From a bacterium (GTDB lineage Bacteria > Bacillota > Clostridia > Lachnospirales > Lachnospiraceae), in assembly GCA_004562765.1 (NCBI GenBank), contig SFRL01000006.1, positions 1 to 64,000 of the forward strand: a stretch of DNA of 64,000 nt, given 5' to 3'. Below, piece after piece: positions 34,272 to 42,639 of this stretch (positions within the stretch are counted from its first letter, which is position 1; each line of letters opens with the position of its first letter). Under the pieces are notes generated by a model, which saw nothing but the letters and a program-made list of their open reading frames with translations, had not been told where the DNA came from and did no database searches. The position numbers were made by a program, and so were the translations under genes.

Positions 34272-34625
34272 ATGGCGACAAAGAAAGAAAAGACAAAAGA
34301 ACAGCGTATCAAGTCCGAGAAAACGAGACTTAAAGGAATTTTCAAGGACTTAGAGGACAACAAACGAAAATTAGTAACGCCGCTGATAGAAAAAGCTGCA
34401 TTTATGAGCGTGGAGCTGGACGATCTACAGGCAAAGATAGAGCAAGAGGGCTGGACGAGTGAATACCAGAACGGGCAGAACCAATGGGGGACAAAGAAAA
34501 GCCCAGAGGCAGAGACGTACATAGCTTTAAGCAAGAATTATGCAGCGATCATTAAGCAGCTGACGGAGTTAGTGCCAGCCGCAAAGAGAAAGAACAGCAG
34601 GCTTGCAGCGCTGCGGGAAGAGTAA
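34272..34625 (+). CDS. terminase small subunit, P27-like
   Basis: A 117-aa protein matching the P27 type of small terminase: a basic N-terminus, KRKLVTPLIEKAAFMSVELDDLQAKI, and a C-terminal helix (KNYAAIIKQLTELVPA). It recognises phage DNA and guides the large subunit, encoded 8 bp downstream. Confidence 0.8.
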   Translation: MATKKEKTKEQRIKSEKTRLKGIFKDLEDNKRKLVTPLIEKAAFMSVELDDLQAKIEQEGWTSEYQNGQNQWGTKKSPEAETYIALSKNYAAIIKQLTELVPAAKRKNSRLAALREE

Positions 34626-34633
34626 CGGCATAA

Positions 34634-36286
34634 ATGCCTTACAGGAACTATATTTACGAATACTACGCCAAGATCACAAGCGGCGAAATTGTGGCGGGTA
34701 AATGGATACTGGCAGTTTATCAGATCATTGTAGCGGGGCTGGAAAAGCAGGAGTATTTTTTTAATGCAAAGGCGGCAAATAAAGCGATAAAGTTTATCGA
34801 AAGTTTTTGCCACCACAGCAAGGGGCGCAATGACCTTTTGACATTGGAGCTATGGCAGAAAGCTATAGTATGCGTCATTTTTGGTATACAGGACGCAGAA
34901 AAAACACGGATTTTCCGTGAAATTTTTATTGTGATCGGCAGAAAAAACGGCAAAAGTTTATTTGCCTCTGCGATCATAGCATATATGGCATATTTAGAGC
35001 CGGAGTACGGACAAGAAATATACTGCCTTGCACCGAAATTAGATCAGGCAGCGCTTGTGTACGACGGCTTTTATCAAATGGTGCAGGCGGAAGAGGAACT
35101 TGCAGAGCTGGCAAAGAAACGGCGCAGCGATATTTACATTGCCGAGACGAACACCACCATTAAACCGATCGCTTTCAATGCGAAAAAATCAGACGGATTT
35201 AACCCGCAGCTTGTGGTATGTGATGAAATGGCAGCGTGGAGCGGGGATGCTGGACTGAAACAGTACGAAGTTATGAAGTCTGCGCTGGGCGCACGGCGGC
35301 AGCCTATGATTTTGAGCATAAGTACAGCCGGATATATCAACGACAGTATTTATGACGAACTGATGAAACGCAGCACCAGCTTTTTAAAGGGCAACAGCAA
35401 GGAAAGACGGCTTTTGCCGTTCTTATACATGATAGACGACATAGAAAAGTGGAACGACATAGAAGAGCTGAAAAAGGCTAACCCGAACATGGGCGTATCT
35501 GTGCAGGAGAGCTTTTTTGTGGACGAGATCGCAGTAGCAGAGGGCAGTTTAAGCAAAAAGGCAGAGTTTATTACAAAATACTGCAATATCAAGCAGAACA
35601 GCTCTATTGCATGGCTGGAATATGCGACAGTAGACGGCGCAGGCGTTGAAAAGACCTTAGAGGACTTTAGGGACTGCTACGCAGTGGGCGGTATCGACCT
35701 GTCACAGACTACAGACCTTACGGCAGCCAGCGTGGTAATTGAGAAAGACGGCGTACTGTACGCCTTTACTCAATTCTTTATGCCACGGGGGCGGCTGGAA
35801 TATTTGCAGGCTACAGACGGCGTGACGTATGATCTGTTTGTCAAAAAGGGGCTGATAACTCTAAGCGGCGATAACTACGTAGACTATCACGACGTATACG
35901 CATGGTTCGTAATGCTGCTGGAAACTTACGGCATAAGACCGCTGAAAATCGGCTACGACAGATACAGCGCCCAGTACCTTATTACCGATATGGCAAATTA
36001 CGGCTTTCACATGGACGACGTATACCAAGGCGAGAACCTAACGCCAGTTATACGGGAGTTTGAGGGTATCATAAAAGACGGTAATTTCAAGATCGCAGAT
36101 AACAATTTGCTTAAGGGGCATTTCTTGAACGTGGCGCTTAAGCACAATATGGAAACACGGAAATTCAGACCAATAAAGATAGAGCAGCGGGCGCACATTG
36201 ACGGCTTTGTATCTGTCATAGACGCAATGACTGTGCGGCAGAAATACTGGGAAGAGTGCGGCGAGCTGCTTAAAAATGCCGCATAG
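34634..36286 (+). CDS. terminase large subunit
   Basis: A 550-aa packaging motor of the Terminase_1 family. The Walker A-like GRKNGKS is at residues 102-108 (after IVI), the Walker B motif LVVCDEMAAW follows near residue 195, and the C-terminal nuclease has YAVGGIDLSQTTDLTAASV. It pumps DNA into the prohead and cuts it. The sequence appears complete. Confidence 0.95.
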   Translation: MPYRNYIYEYYAKITSGEIVAGKWILAVYQIIVAGLEKQEYFFNAKAANKAIKFIESFCHHSKGRNDLLTLELWQKAIVCVIFGIQDAEKTRIFREIFIVIGRKNGKSLFASAIIAYMAYLEPEYGQEIYCLAPKLDQAALVYDGFYQMVQAEEELAELAKKRRSDIYIAETNTTIKPIAFNAKKSDGFNPQLVVCDEMAAWSGDAGLKQYEVMKSALGARRQPMILSISTAGYINDSIYDELMKRSTSFLKGNSKERRLLPFLYMIDDIEKWNDIEELKKANPNMGVSVQESFFVDEIAVAEGSLSKKAEFITKYCNIKQNSSIAWLEYATVDGAGVEKTLEDFRDCYAVGGIDLSQTTDLTAASVVIEKDGVLYAFTQFFMPRGRLEYLQATDGVTYDLFVKKGLITLSGDNYVDYHDVYAWFVMLLETYGIRPLKIGYDRYSAQYLITDMANYGFHMDDVYQGENLTPVIREFEGIIKDGNFKIADNNLLKGHFLNVALKHNMETRKFRPIKIEQRAHIDGFVSVIDAMTVRQKYWEECGELLKNAA

Positions 36287-36294
36287 AAAGGAGC

Positions 36295-37578
36295 GTGAGC
36301 GTTATAAAATTCTTAGACTATCTTTTTCATGGTAAAGAGCTGCGGTATATCGACAGCTATTTTAAAATGCTGAACGGATACAGCCCGACGTTTACGAGCT
36401 ATAACGGCGGCGTATATGAAATGGACTTAACCAGAACGGCTGTAAACAATTTTGCCACGCATTGCAGCAAATTAAAGCCGGAGATCACAGGCAGCGCCTT
36501 AAAATCGCTGGAAAGGACATTGCAGCATAAACCTAACTATTTCATGGATACGACAAAGTTTATTAAGCGGCTTGCAACCTACGTAGCGGTAGAGCATACT
36601 GCTTTTATTGTGCCGATCGAGGACGACAGAGGCAGCCTGTGTGGCTGGTATCCATTGAGGGCGCAGCGCTGCGAAGTGGTAGAGGCAGCAGGACAGGTAT
36701 ACTTGCGGTATCAATTTGCAAATGGAGATCATGCCGCTATTGAGTTTGAGCGGGTGGGGATACTTACAGATTTTGAGTATACAGACGAGCTTTTCGGAGA
36801 GGATAACCGGACACTTAAGCCGACAATGCAGCTGATACATACCCAGAACGAGGGCATTATAAATGCCGTTAAAAATTCTGCAAATATCCGCTTTCTGGCA
36901 AAAGTGGCAAATATGCTGAAACCAGAGGACATTAAGAAAGAGCGGCAGCGCTTTACCGAGGACAATTTAAGCGCAGACAATGACAGCGGCATGATTATTT
37001 ATGACAATAAATTTTCAGAGCTGAAACAGGTAGAAAGCAAGCCGTACACACCAAACGCCTTGCAAATGCAGAACATACAGGACAACGTATGTACGCATTT
37101 TAATACCAATATGGATATACTGCAAAACAGGTTTAACGAGGAAACGTGGAACGCCTATTACGAGGGAAAAATAGAGCCGTTCGCTATCCAGTTATCGCTT
37201 GTAATGACAAATATGACATTTACGGAGCGTGAGATAGCCTGCGGAAACGCTATTATTTTCTCTGCGAACCGTTTGCAGTATGCCAGCAACGCCACAAAGC
37301 TACAGGTAAGTACACAGCTTTTTGACCGTGCGCTGCTGAACCGTAACGGCGTAATGGATATATGGAACATGGCACACGTTGAGGACGGCGATAAATATTA
37401 TATCCGCAAGGAATATACCGAGGTAAGCGAGCTGAAGAACAGCACCAGCCAGCCGCAGATTATCATACAGCAAGTGCCAGCGGCAGCAGGTGGCGGGCAG
37501 GCAGGAAACGAGCCAGCAAAAGAGCCGGACGGCGGGGAAGAGCCGCCAGCAGAACCGAAAGAGCCGGACAATACATAG
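36295..37578 (+). CDS. HK97-family portal protein
   Basis: A 427-aa portal forming the ring through which DNA enters the capsid. Typical stretches: PNYFMDTTKFIKRLATYVAV, GWYPLRAQRCEVV, and NNDSG-like DNDSGMIIYDNKFSELKQ. Starts at GTG after AAAGGAG. A low-complexity Pro/Glu/Gly tail ends the protein. Stands between TerL and the protease as usual. Confidence 0.93.
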   Translation: MSVIKFLDYLFHGKELRYIDSYFKMLNGYSPTFTSYNGGVYEMDLTRTAVNNFATHCSKLKPEITGSALKSLERTLQHKPNYFMDTTKFIKRLATYVAVEHTAFIVPIEDDRGSLCGWYPLRAQRCEVVEAAGQVYLRYQFANGDHAAIEFERVGILTDFEYTDELFGEDNRTLKPTMQLIHTQNEGIINAVKNSANIRFLAKVANMLKPEDIKKERQRFTEDNLSADNDSGMIIYDNKFSELKQVESKPYTPNALQMQNIQDNVCTHFNTNMDILQNRFNEETWNAYYEGKIEPFAIQLSLVMTNMTFTEREIACGNAIIFSANRLQYASNATKLQVSTQLFDRALLNRNGVMDIWNMAHVEDGDKYYIRKEYTEVSELKNSTSQPQIIIQQVPAAAGGGQAGNEPAKEPDGGEEPPAEPKEPDNT

Positions 37579-37593
37579 AAAGAGGGTGCAGAA

Positions 37594-38190
37594 ATGCCAG
37601 TGAAAAAAGAAAGAGAGTACAGGGCGCTTGCTGCGCCTTTATCAGCGCAGGCAGCTACGAAAAGGATTGATACAGAGTATTACGTAGAGGGCTACGCTAC
37701 CACGTTCGACAAGCCGTATCTGCTTTATGAGTTTGAGGACGGCACAAAATACTACGAGAGGATAGACGCACACGCACTGGACGGCGCTGACATGAGCGAC
37801 GTTATCATGCAGTACGATCACGAGGGCAGGGTATTTGCCAGACAATCAAACAAAACGCTTATTTTAATACCAGATCACAAGGGGCTTTTAATTGCTGCTG
37901 ATCTGGGTAAAACAGACTTAGCCCGTGGGCTGTATCAAGACATAGACGCAGGCATGATAAATAAAATGTCGTGGGCGTTTACCGTGTCCGAGGAAAGCTA
38001 CGACAGGGCGACGCACACAAGAACCATTTTAAAGATCAAGAAAGTTTATGATGTATCCGCAGTAAGCATACCAGCGAACGGCGATACTGAAATAAGCGCC
38101 CGCAATTTTGCACGTAGGAGTTACGAGGCAGAAAAGCAGGAGCGGCTTAAGAGGCGGGCAGCAATACTAAAGATCAAGGCAAGTTTATAA
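37594..38190 (+). CDS. HK97-type prohead protease
   Basis: A 198-aa maturation protease (S78 type). VEGYATTFDKPYLLYEF is the family start; the probable catalytic His is in QYDHEG (H76) and Ser in NKMSWAF (S126). VSAVSIPANGDTEISAR is the typical C-terminal part. It trims the capsid protein's scaffolding domain encoded next. Confidence 0.93.
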   Translation: MPVKKEREYRALAAPLSAQAATKRIDTEYYVEGYATTFDKPYLLYEFEDGTKYYERIDAHALDGADMSDVIMQYDHEGRVFARQSNKTLILIPDHKGLLIAADLGKTDLARGLYQDIDAGMINKMSWAFTVSEESYDRATHTRTILKIKKVYDVSAVSIPANGDTEISARNFARRSYEAEKQERLKRRAAILKIKASL

Positions 38191-38213
38191 CCAGAAAAGG
38201 AGATCAAAAGGAC

Positions 38214-39449
38214 ATGAAAACATTAAAAGAAATTGAGGCAAGATTAGCCCAGATCAAAAATGAACTGAACACCAGAGCGGCGGAGCTGACCGACGAGGAA
38301 ATTACACAGCTGGAAACAGAGGTAGACGAGTTGCAGGAGCAGCGTACTAAGCTGCTGGACGCTGCCGAGAAAAGAAAAAAACTGCTGGGGAAGATCGCAG
38401 CGGGAGAGCCTGTAGACGACGGAGACGGCGGGGACGGCACAGCGCCTACGGTGCTGCGTAATTTCAAGGGCGCAGACGGGGCAGGCGAGGACGGCGACAA
38501 ATACGGGAGTATGGCATACCGTAAGGCATTCATGCAGTATGTATGCCGTGGTACAGCGCTGCCGAAAGAGTACAGGGCAGACGCAGTAAGCAAGACAACG
38601 GACGTAGGCGCTACCATTCCTACAACGGTACTTAACCAGATCGTAGAAAAGATGGAAAGCACGGGCATGATCTTAGCCCTTGTAACGAGGACAGCGTACA
38701 AGGGCGGCGTTTCCATTCCCGTATCCACGGTTAAACCTACGGCTACATGGGTAAACGAGGGCGCAGGTAGCGATAAGCAGAAACATACCATTTCCAAAGA
38801 CGGCATGATTACCTTTGCATACCATAAGCTGCGCTGTGCAGTAGCGGTATCTCTGGAAGTAGATACAATGGCGATCAGTGCATTTGAAACGCTGCTGATT
38901 AACAATATCGTAGAGGCTATGACAAAGGCGTTGGAGCAGGCGATCATTTCCGGCGACGGCACAGGAAAACCGAAAGGAATTTTAGCCGAGACACCCGCAA
39001 CGGGGCAGGCGATCGACAGCGCAGCACCGAGCTACGACGATCTGATTAACGCAGAGGCAGCATTACCGCAGGCATACGAAAACGGCGCTGTATGGTGCAT
39101 GAGCAAGAAAACATTCATGCAGTATTACGGGCTGACGGATACCAACGGGCAGCCGATCGGCAGGGTAAACTACGGGATTGCCGGAAAGCCGGAAAGGACG
39201 CTTTTAGGCAGACCTGTAGTATGCTGTGATTATGTGACGAGCTACGCAGCGTCTCTGACGGCAGGCACAGTGTTTGGTTTTCTCTTTAACTTCAAGGACT
39301 ACGTGCTGAATACCAATTACGCAATGGGTGTAAAGAAGTATGAGGACAACGATACGGACGATCAGGTAACAAAAGGCATTATGCTGGCAGACGGCAAGGT
39401 AGTTGACAAAAACAGCCTTGTAACGCTTAAGAAGATCGCCAGCGCATAA
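38214..39449 (+). CDS. HK97-fold major capsid protein
   Basis: A 411-aa capsid precursor. The first ~110 residues are a charged coiled-coil scaffolding (delta) domain; the mature HK97 fold begins near FMQYVCRGTALP. Characteristic segments are TIPTTVLNQIVEKMESTG, AISGDG-like IISGDGTGKPKGIL and GRPVVCCDYV. Directly follows the protease. Confidence 0.95.
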   Translation: MKTLKEIEARLAQIKNELNTRAAELTDEEITQLETEVDELQEQRTKLLDAAEKRKKLLGKIAAGEPVDDGDGGDGTAPTVLRNFKGADGAGEDGDKYGSMAYRKAFMQYVCRGTALPKEYRADAVSKTTDVGATIPTTVLNQIVEKMESTGMILALVTRTAYKGGVSIPVSTVKPTATWVNEGAGSDKQKHTISKDGMITFAYHKLRCAVAVSLEVDTMAISAFETLLINNIVEAMTKALEQAIISGDGTGKPKGILAETPATGQAIDSAAPSYDDLINAEAALPQAYENGAVWCMSKKTFMQYYGLTDTNGQPIGRVNYGIAGKPERTLLGRPVVCCDYVTSYAASLTAGTVFGFLFNFKDYVLNTNYAMGVKKYEDNDTDDQVTKGIMLADGKVVDKNSLVTLKKIASA

Positions 39450-39467
39450 GAAAGAGAGGTAGCGTAA

Positions 39468-39908
39468 ATGGCAGGAAAGACGACGACAGGGAAAAAGACA
39501 ACGACAAAGGCGGCAGCGGGAAAGACTGCCGCCGATAAAGACGTACAGGTAGCGGCAGGCGTGACAGCCACAAATAACGTGCCGGAGGGGGCGTTAGAAA
39601 CCAATGCAGACGGCAGCACGAACGCATACGACGCAGACGGCAATAAAGTAGGGACGGCAACGCCGGAACAGGTAGCCGCCGCCGAGGCAGCCGCCGCAAA
39701 GGCGCTGGAAGATCAGAAAGCCGCCGAGGCAGCCGCCGCAAAGGCACAGAAAGAAAAGGAAAACGCCGGAAAAGTAAAGGTAAAGGCTGCTATGCGGTAT
39801 CTGGATAAGCAGTTAAACGAGATCGTAGAGGCTGGCACGGAGTTTACAGTAAGCAAAGAACGTGCGGACGAGCTGGTAAAGGCAAAGGTAGCCCAGATCG
39901 TAAAATAA
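39468..39908 (+). CDS. Ala/Lys-rich head-associated protein
   Basis: A 146-aa low-complexity protein. The N-terminus is Thr/Lys-rich like a DNA- or capsid-binding tail; the middle is an Ala/Glu coiled coil coded by a repeated DNA segment; the C-terminus (AMRYLDKQLNEIVEAGTEF) is a small folded domain. Position between capsid and connector suggests a head accessory protein, but no family is recognised. Confidence 0.65.
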   Translation: MAGKTTTGKKTTTKAAAGKTAADKDVQVAAGVTATNNVPEGALETNADGSTNAYDADGNKVGTATPEQVAAAEAAAAKALEDQKAAEAAAAKAQKEKENAGKVKVKAAMRYLDKQLNEIVEAGTEFTVSKERADELVKAKVAQIVK

Positions 39909-39961
39909 CAGGAAAGGCAGGGTAAAAGCACTCTGCCTTTTTAAGAAAGAGGGTGCAGGGT

Positions 39962-40309
39962 ATGGCGGCACATACCACCACATTAACCGAGAAAATGAGG
40001 GCGGCGCTGCGTATCAGCAGCACCAATGAAAAGATCACAGAAGAAATACAGGACTGTATAGCAGCCTGCATGGCTGATCTGAAAAACGACGGCATTAAAA
40101 AGCTGGACGAGACAGACGAACTGATTATACGGGCGGTAACGCTTTACTGTAAATCAGAGTTTGGATACCACGATAAGGCGGCGCAATTCCGACAGTCATA
40201 CGACACGCTGAAAATGCGACTTGCAATGTCGGGGGAGTACAACGAGGAAAAAACGGCAGCGCCGGACGTGTCCGAAACGGACACCACAGGGACAGAAAGC
40301 GGGGCATGA
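39962..40309 (+). CDS. head-tail connector protein (gp6-like)
   Basis: A 115-aa mostly helical protein of the DNA-packaging/head-tail connector type: MRAALRISSTNEKITEEIQD, ADLKNDGI and the AVTLYCKSEFGYHDKAAQFRQSYD helix are typical. It would form the ring below the portal. ATG 39962 follows AGGGT; the frame opens at a GTG at 39953. Confidence 0.8.
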   Translation: MAAHTTTLTEKMRAALRISSTNEKITEEIQDCIAACMADLKNDGIKKLDETDELIIRAVTLYCKSEFGYHDKAAQFRQSYDTLKMRLAMSGEYNEEKTAAPDVSETDTTGTESGA

Positions 40310-40310
40310 T

Positions 40311-40646
40311 ATGGCAAACTGGGTAGACGAAATCACGCTTATTAAAGAGCTGCCGCCAGCAGAGCGGGTGGATAAAGACGGCTTTGAAAATAAGCCGGAA
40401 GAGATCAGCCGTACAGTCTTTTGCAATAAAAAGCCCGCAGGCTACAACGAGTATTTCAAGAGCCAGCAAACAGGCAAAGTGGTAGAGGGGAAAATAGACG
40501 TACACAGGGCAGATTATGAGGGCGAAGATACAGCAGAGCTTAACGGGCGGCGTTTTTTCGTGCTTAAGACTTACGATATTGACGACGATACCATAGAGCT
40601 TACTTTAACCGATCTGCGCCACAAGAGCGAGAAAAGCGGGGTGTAG
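40311..40646 (+). CDS. phage head closure / head-tail adaptor
   Basis: A 111-aa beta-rich protein. The middle (VFCNKKPAGYNEYFKSQQTG then YDIDDDTIELTLTDL) matches the gp16/SPP1-type head completion proteins found after gp6-like connectors. ATG 40311 is two bases after the preceding stop. Confidence 0.75.
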   Translation: MANWVDEITLIKELPPAERVDKDGFENKPEEISRTVFCNKKPAGYNEYFKSQQTGKVVEGKIDVHRADYEGEDTAELNGRRFFVLKTYDIDDDTIELTLTDLRHKSEKSGV

Positions 40647-40649
40647 ATT

Positions 40650-41081
40650 ATGGGAGAGTTTAACACAGTAGGGCTGGACGATCTCATAGAACGGTTCAGC
40701 AGGCGGGAGCAGGCAGTAGTAGCGGCAGTACCTAAAATGCTGAAAGCGGGCGCAGACGTGCTGGTAGAGGCGCAGAGGGCAGAGGCAGAGGCAATGGGAC
40801 TGAACGATACGGGCGGCTTTGTCCGTTCGATCAAGCCGACAGCGGTAAAAGGCGACGATACGGAGAAATACATAGACGTATACCCGCAAGGCAGGGCAAA
40901 GCATGGAAACGACAGAAAGGGCGATAAAAGCAACGTGCGCTATGCAACGGTGGGATTTGTCGCAGAATACGGGAAACCGAGCCAGCCCGCAAGACCGTAC
41001 ATGACCGCAGCCAATGACAAGGCACGGGAAAAAGTGACGGCAGCAGAGCTGGAAGTATGGGAGAGTGAAAACGGTGGATAG
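40650..41081 (+). CDS. HK97 gp10-like head-tail protein
   Basis: A 143-aa protein with the HK97-gp10 pattern: GLDDLIERFSRREQAVVAA, MLKAGADVLVEAQRAEA, and the C-terminal VGFVAEYGKPSQPARPYMTAA. It is a tail-completion (tail terminator-side) protein. Sits in the normal order after the adaptor. Confidence 0.85.
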   Translation: MGEFNTVGLDDLIERFSRREQAVVAAVPKMLKAGADVLVEAQRAEAEAMGLNDTGGFVRSIKPTAVKGDDTEKYIDVYPQGRAKHGNDRKGDKSNVRYATVGFVAEYGKPSQPARPYMTAANDKAREKVTAAELEVWESENGG

Positions 41082-41400
41082 CTTAAAAGAGATTTTGGAA
41101 AGCGCAGGGCTGCCAGCGCAGCGGGGCGTATATTCTGGGGAAGAAAAACCAGAGGCATATTATACATATCTACGCCTTACCAAAGGTGCGGCAGCGAGCG
41201 CAGACGATCACGAAAGCTGCGGCAGGGAGCTTTACAGGGTAACACTTTTCCACAAGGGAAACTTTGAAGAGCAGTTAGATAAGACGTTAAAGGTGCTGCG
41301 GGCAGCAGACGTTTATATTAACGGCGTAGATACGGAGTATCTGGATACGGACACGGGATACTGGGAAATCCCGATAACGATTGAAATTTTAAAGGAGTGA
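41065..41400 (+). CDS. tail terminator / completion protein
   Basis: A 111-aa protein in the position of the tail-terminator (DUF3168-like) gene, with YYTYLRLTKGAAASADDHES and a C-terminal strand GYWEIPITIEIL. GTG 41065 gives the longest form; GTG 41074 has a better spaced GGGAG site. It overlaps the gp10 gene either way. Confidence 0.7.
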   Translation: MKTVDSLKEILESAGLPAQRGVYSGEEKPEAYYTYLRLTKGAAASADDHESCGRELYRVTLFHKGNFEEQLDKTLKVLRAADVYINGVDTEYLDTDTGYWEIPITIEILKE

Positions 41401-41407
41401 CAAAGCA

Positions 41408-41971
41408 ATGACATTAGGTTTAAAAGATTTGTACTATGCGATCTGTACGGAGACGGACGGAGTAGAGAGTTACGACACGCCTAAGAAAATGGCAGAGGCT
41501 ATGACCGCTGATCTGTCCGTAAAAACGGCAGACGGCAGTTTATATGCAGACGATACGTTGAGCGAGAGCGTAACGGAGTTTGCAAGCGGTACGTTAAAGC
41601 TGGGAGTAAAAGACCTTACGCCGGAAGTGCTGGCGGAGCTGCTGGGGCAGGCGGTGGATAAAAATAAAGTGGTATGGGCTGGCAAAGAGGACGAGCCGCC
41701 GTATGTTGCAGTAGGTTTTCGTGCAAAGAAAACAGGCGGGAAGTACCGCTATGTCTGGCTGCTGAAAGCCAAGTTTAAAGTGCCGTCTGAAAAGTACGAG
41801 ACGAAAGGCGAAAGCATTAAATTCAATACGCCGGACATTGAGGCAGATTTTACCACAAGAAAGAAAGACGGGCTTTGGAAAGCGGACTTTGTAGGAACTG
41901 AAACGGATACCGCAGCTACAACGTGGTTTACGGAAGTGCCGGAAAAGGCAGAGGCATTACAGAAAGCATAA
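41408..41971 (+). CDS. major tail tube protein
   Basis: A 187-aa protein of the phi13-type major tail family: LGLKDLYYAICTE, YADDTLSESVTEFASGTLKLG and GKYRYVWLLKAKF are its marks. It polymerises into the tail tube around the tape measure. Confidence 0.9.
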   Translation: MTLGLKDLYYAICTETDGVESYDTPKKMAEAMTADLSVKTADGSLYADDTLSESVTEFASGTLKLGVKDLTPEVLAELLGQAVDKNKVVWAGKEDEPPYVAVGFRAKKTGGKYRYVWLLKAKFKVPSEKYETKGESIKFNTPDIEADFTTRKKDGLWKADFVGTETDTAATTWFTEVPEKAEALQKA

Positions 41972-42025
41972 AAGAGATCAGAAAGGAGAGAGGCGCAGCG
42001 TGTGGCTGCGCCTTAATTTGTAGGC

Positions 42026-42430
42026 ATGAGCGCAATTAAAGACGGAGCATACACAGTGACATTGCGGGGGAAAGAATACGGGCTTTTGTTTTCCCTTAAT
42101 GCGCTGGACGAGGTACAGGGAAAATTTGGGGGCTATGACAAGCTGAACGAGATTTTCAACGACAAAAACCCGAACTTATTTAAAGACACCCGCTGGCTGC
42201 TTACCCTGCTTATTAACGAATGGCAGCTTTACGAGGACGAAAACGCACAGCTGTTTGAGGAAAAGCGAATAGGAACGCTTATCCACTTAGGAAACCTTAA
42301 CGAAGTGCAGCAGGCTATTTATGCGTCTTTTGCACGGGCAATGGCAGGAGACGGCGACAAGGACAGCGGAGCAGCTGACGACGACAACGGAGACGACGAG
42401 GGAAACAGACAGGGCGTGCAGGAAAGTTAG
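42026..42430 (+). CDS. tail assembly chaperone (gpG-like)
   Basis: A 134-aa protein between the tail tube and tape-measure genes, with LRGKEYGLLFSLNALDEVQ at the start and an acidic Asp/Gly tail. It coats the tape measure during tail assembly. A perfect -1 slippery heptamer in its last codons gives a longer form. Stop at 42428-42430. Confidence 0.8.
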   Translation: MSAIKDGAYTVTLRGKEYGLLFSLNALDEVQGKFGGYDKLNEIFNDKNPNLFKDTRWLLTLLINEWQLYEDENAQLFEEKRIGTLIHLGNLNEVQQAIYASFARAMAGDGDKDSGAADDDNGDDEGNRQGVQES

Positions 42431-42636
42431 ATACTGCACGCCTTTTGTATATTGCAATGGTGCTGCTGGGGTATCGGGAGCGTGAGGCGTGGCGCAAAAC
42501 GCCGTACCAGATCGTAACGCTTTTCCAATACCACAAAGAATATAACCCGCACATTTTCCGACAGGAGCAGCGGGCGGCAGCACCACAAGCCGCAGAGACA
42601 ATGGACGATATTGACATAGCTTTAGGGGGGCTGTGA
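42026..42636 (+). CDS. frameshifted tail assembly chaperone (gpGT-like)
   Basis: If the ribosome slips back one base at GGGAAAC (42400-42406), translation continues in the -1 frame from 42406 to the stop at 42634-42636. The frame is open right through, and would give about 203 aa with the gpT-like part (LLGYREREAWRKTPYQIVTL). The gpG/gpGT pair in the fixed ratio set by slipping is standard for siphophages. A TTG start at 42445 for a separate 63-aa protein is less likely. Confidence 0.75.
42400..42406 (+). other. -1 ribosomal frameshift slippery site
   Basis: G GGA AAC in the zero frame is a classical X XXY YYZ heptamer. It is correctly phased (42401-42403 is a codon), lies 24 bp before the gpG stop, and joins the open -1 frame. 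Confidence 0.8.
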
Positions 42637-42639
42637 TTT

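Noticed and set aside
39683..39760. Possible short tandem repeat array (CRISPR-like)
   Set aside because: The repeated GCCGCCGAGGCAGCCGCC segments are codons of an Ala/Glu coiled coil inside a gene; no spacers. No CRISPR array is seen in the window.
42445..42636. Independent 63-aa gene after the tail chaperone
   Set aside because: Starts at TTG without a ribosome site; the frame is open upstream to the slippery site, so it is the fusion's second half.
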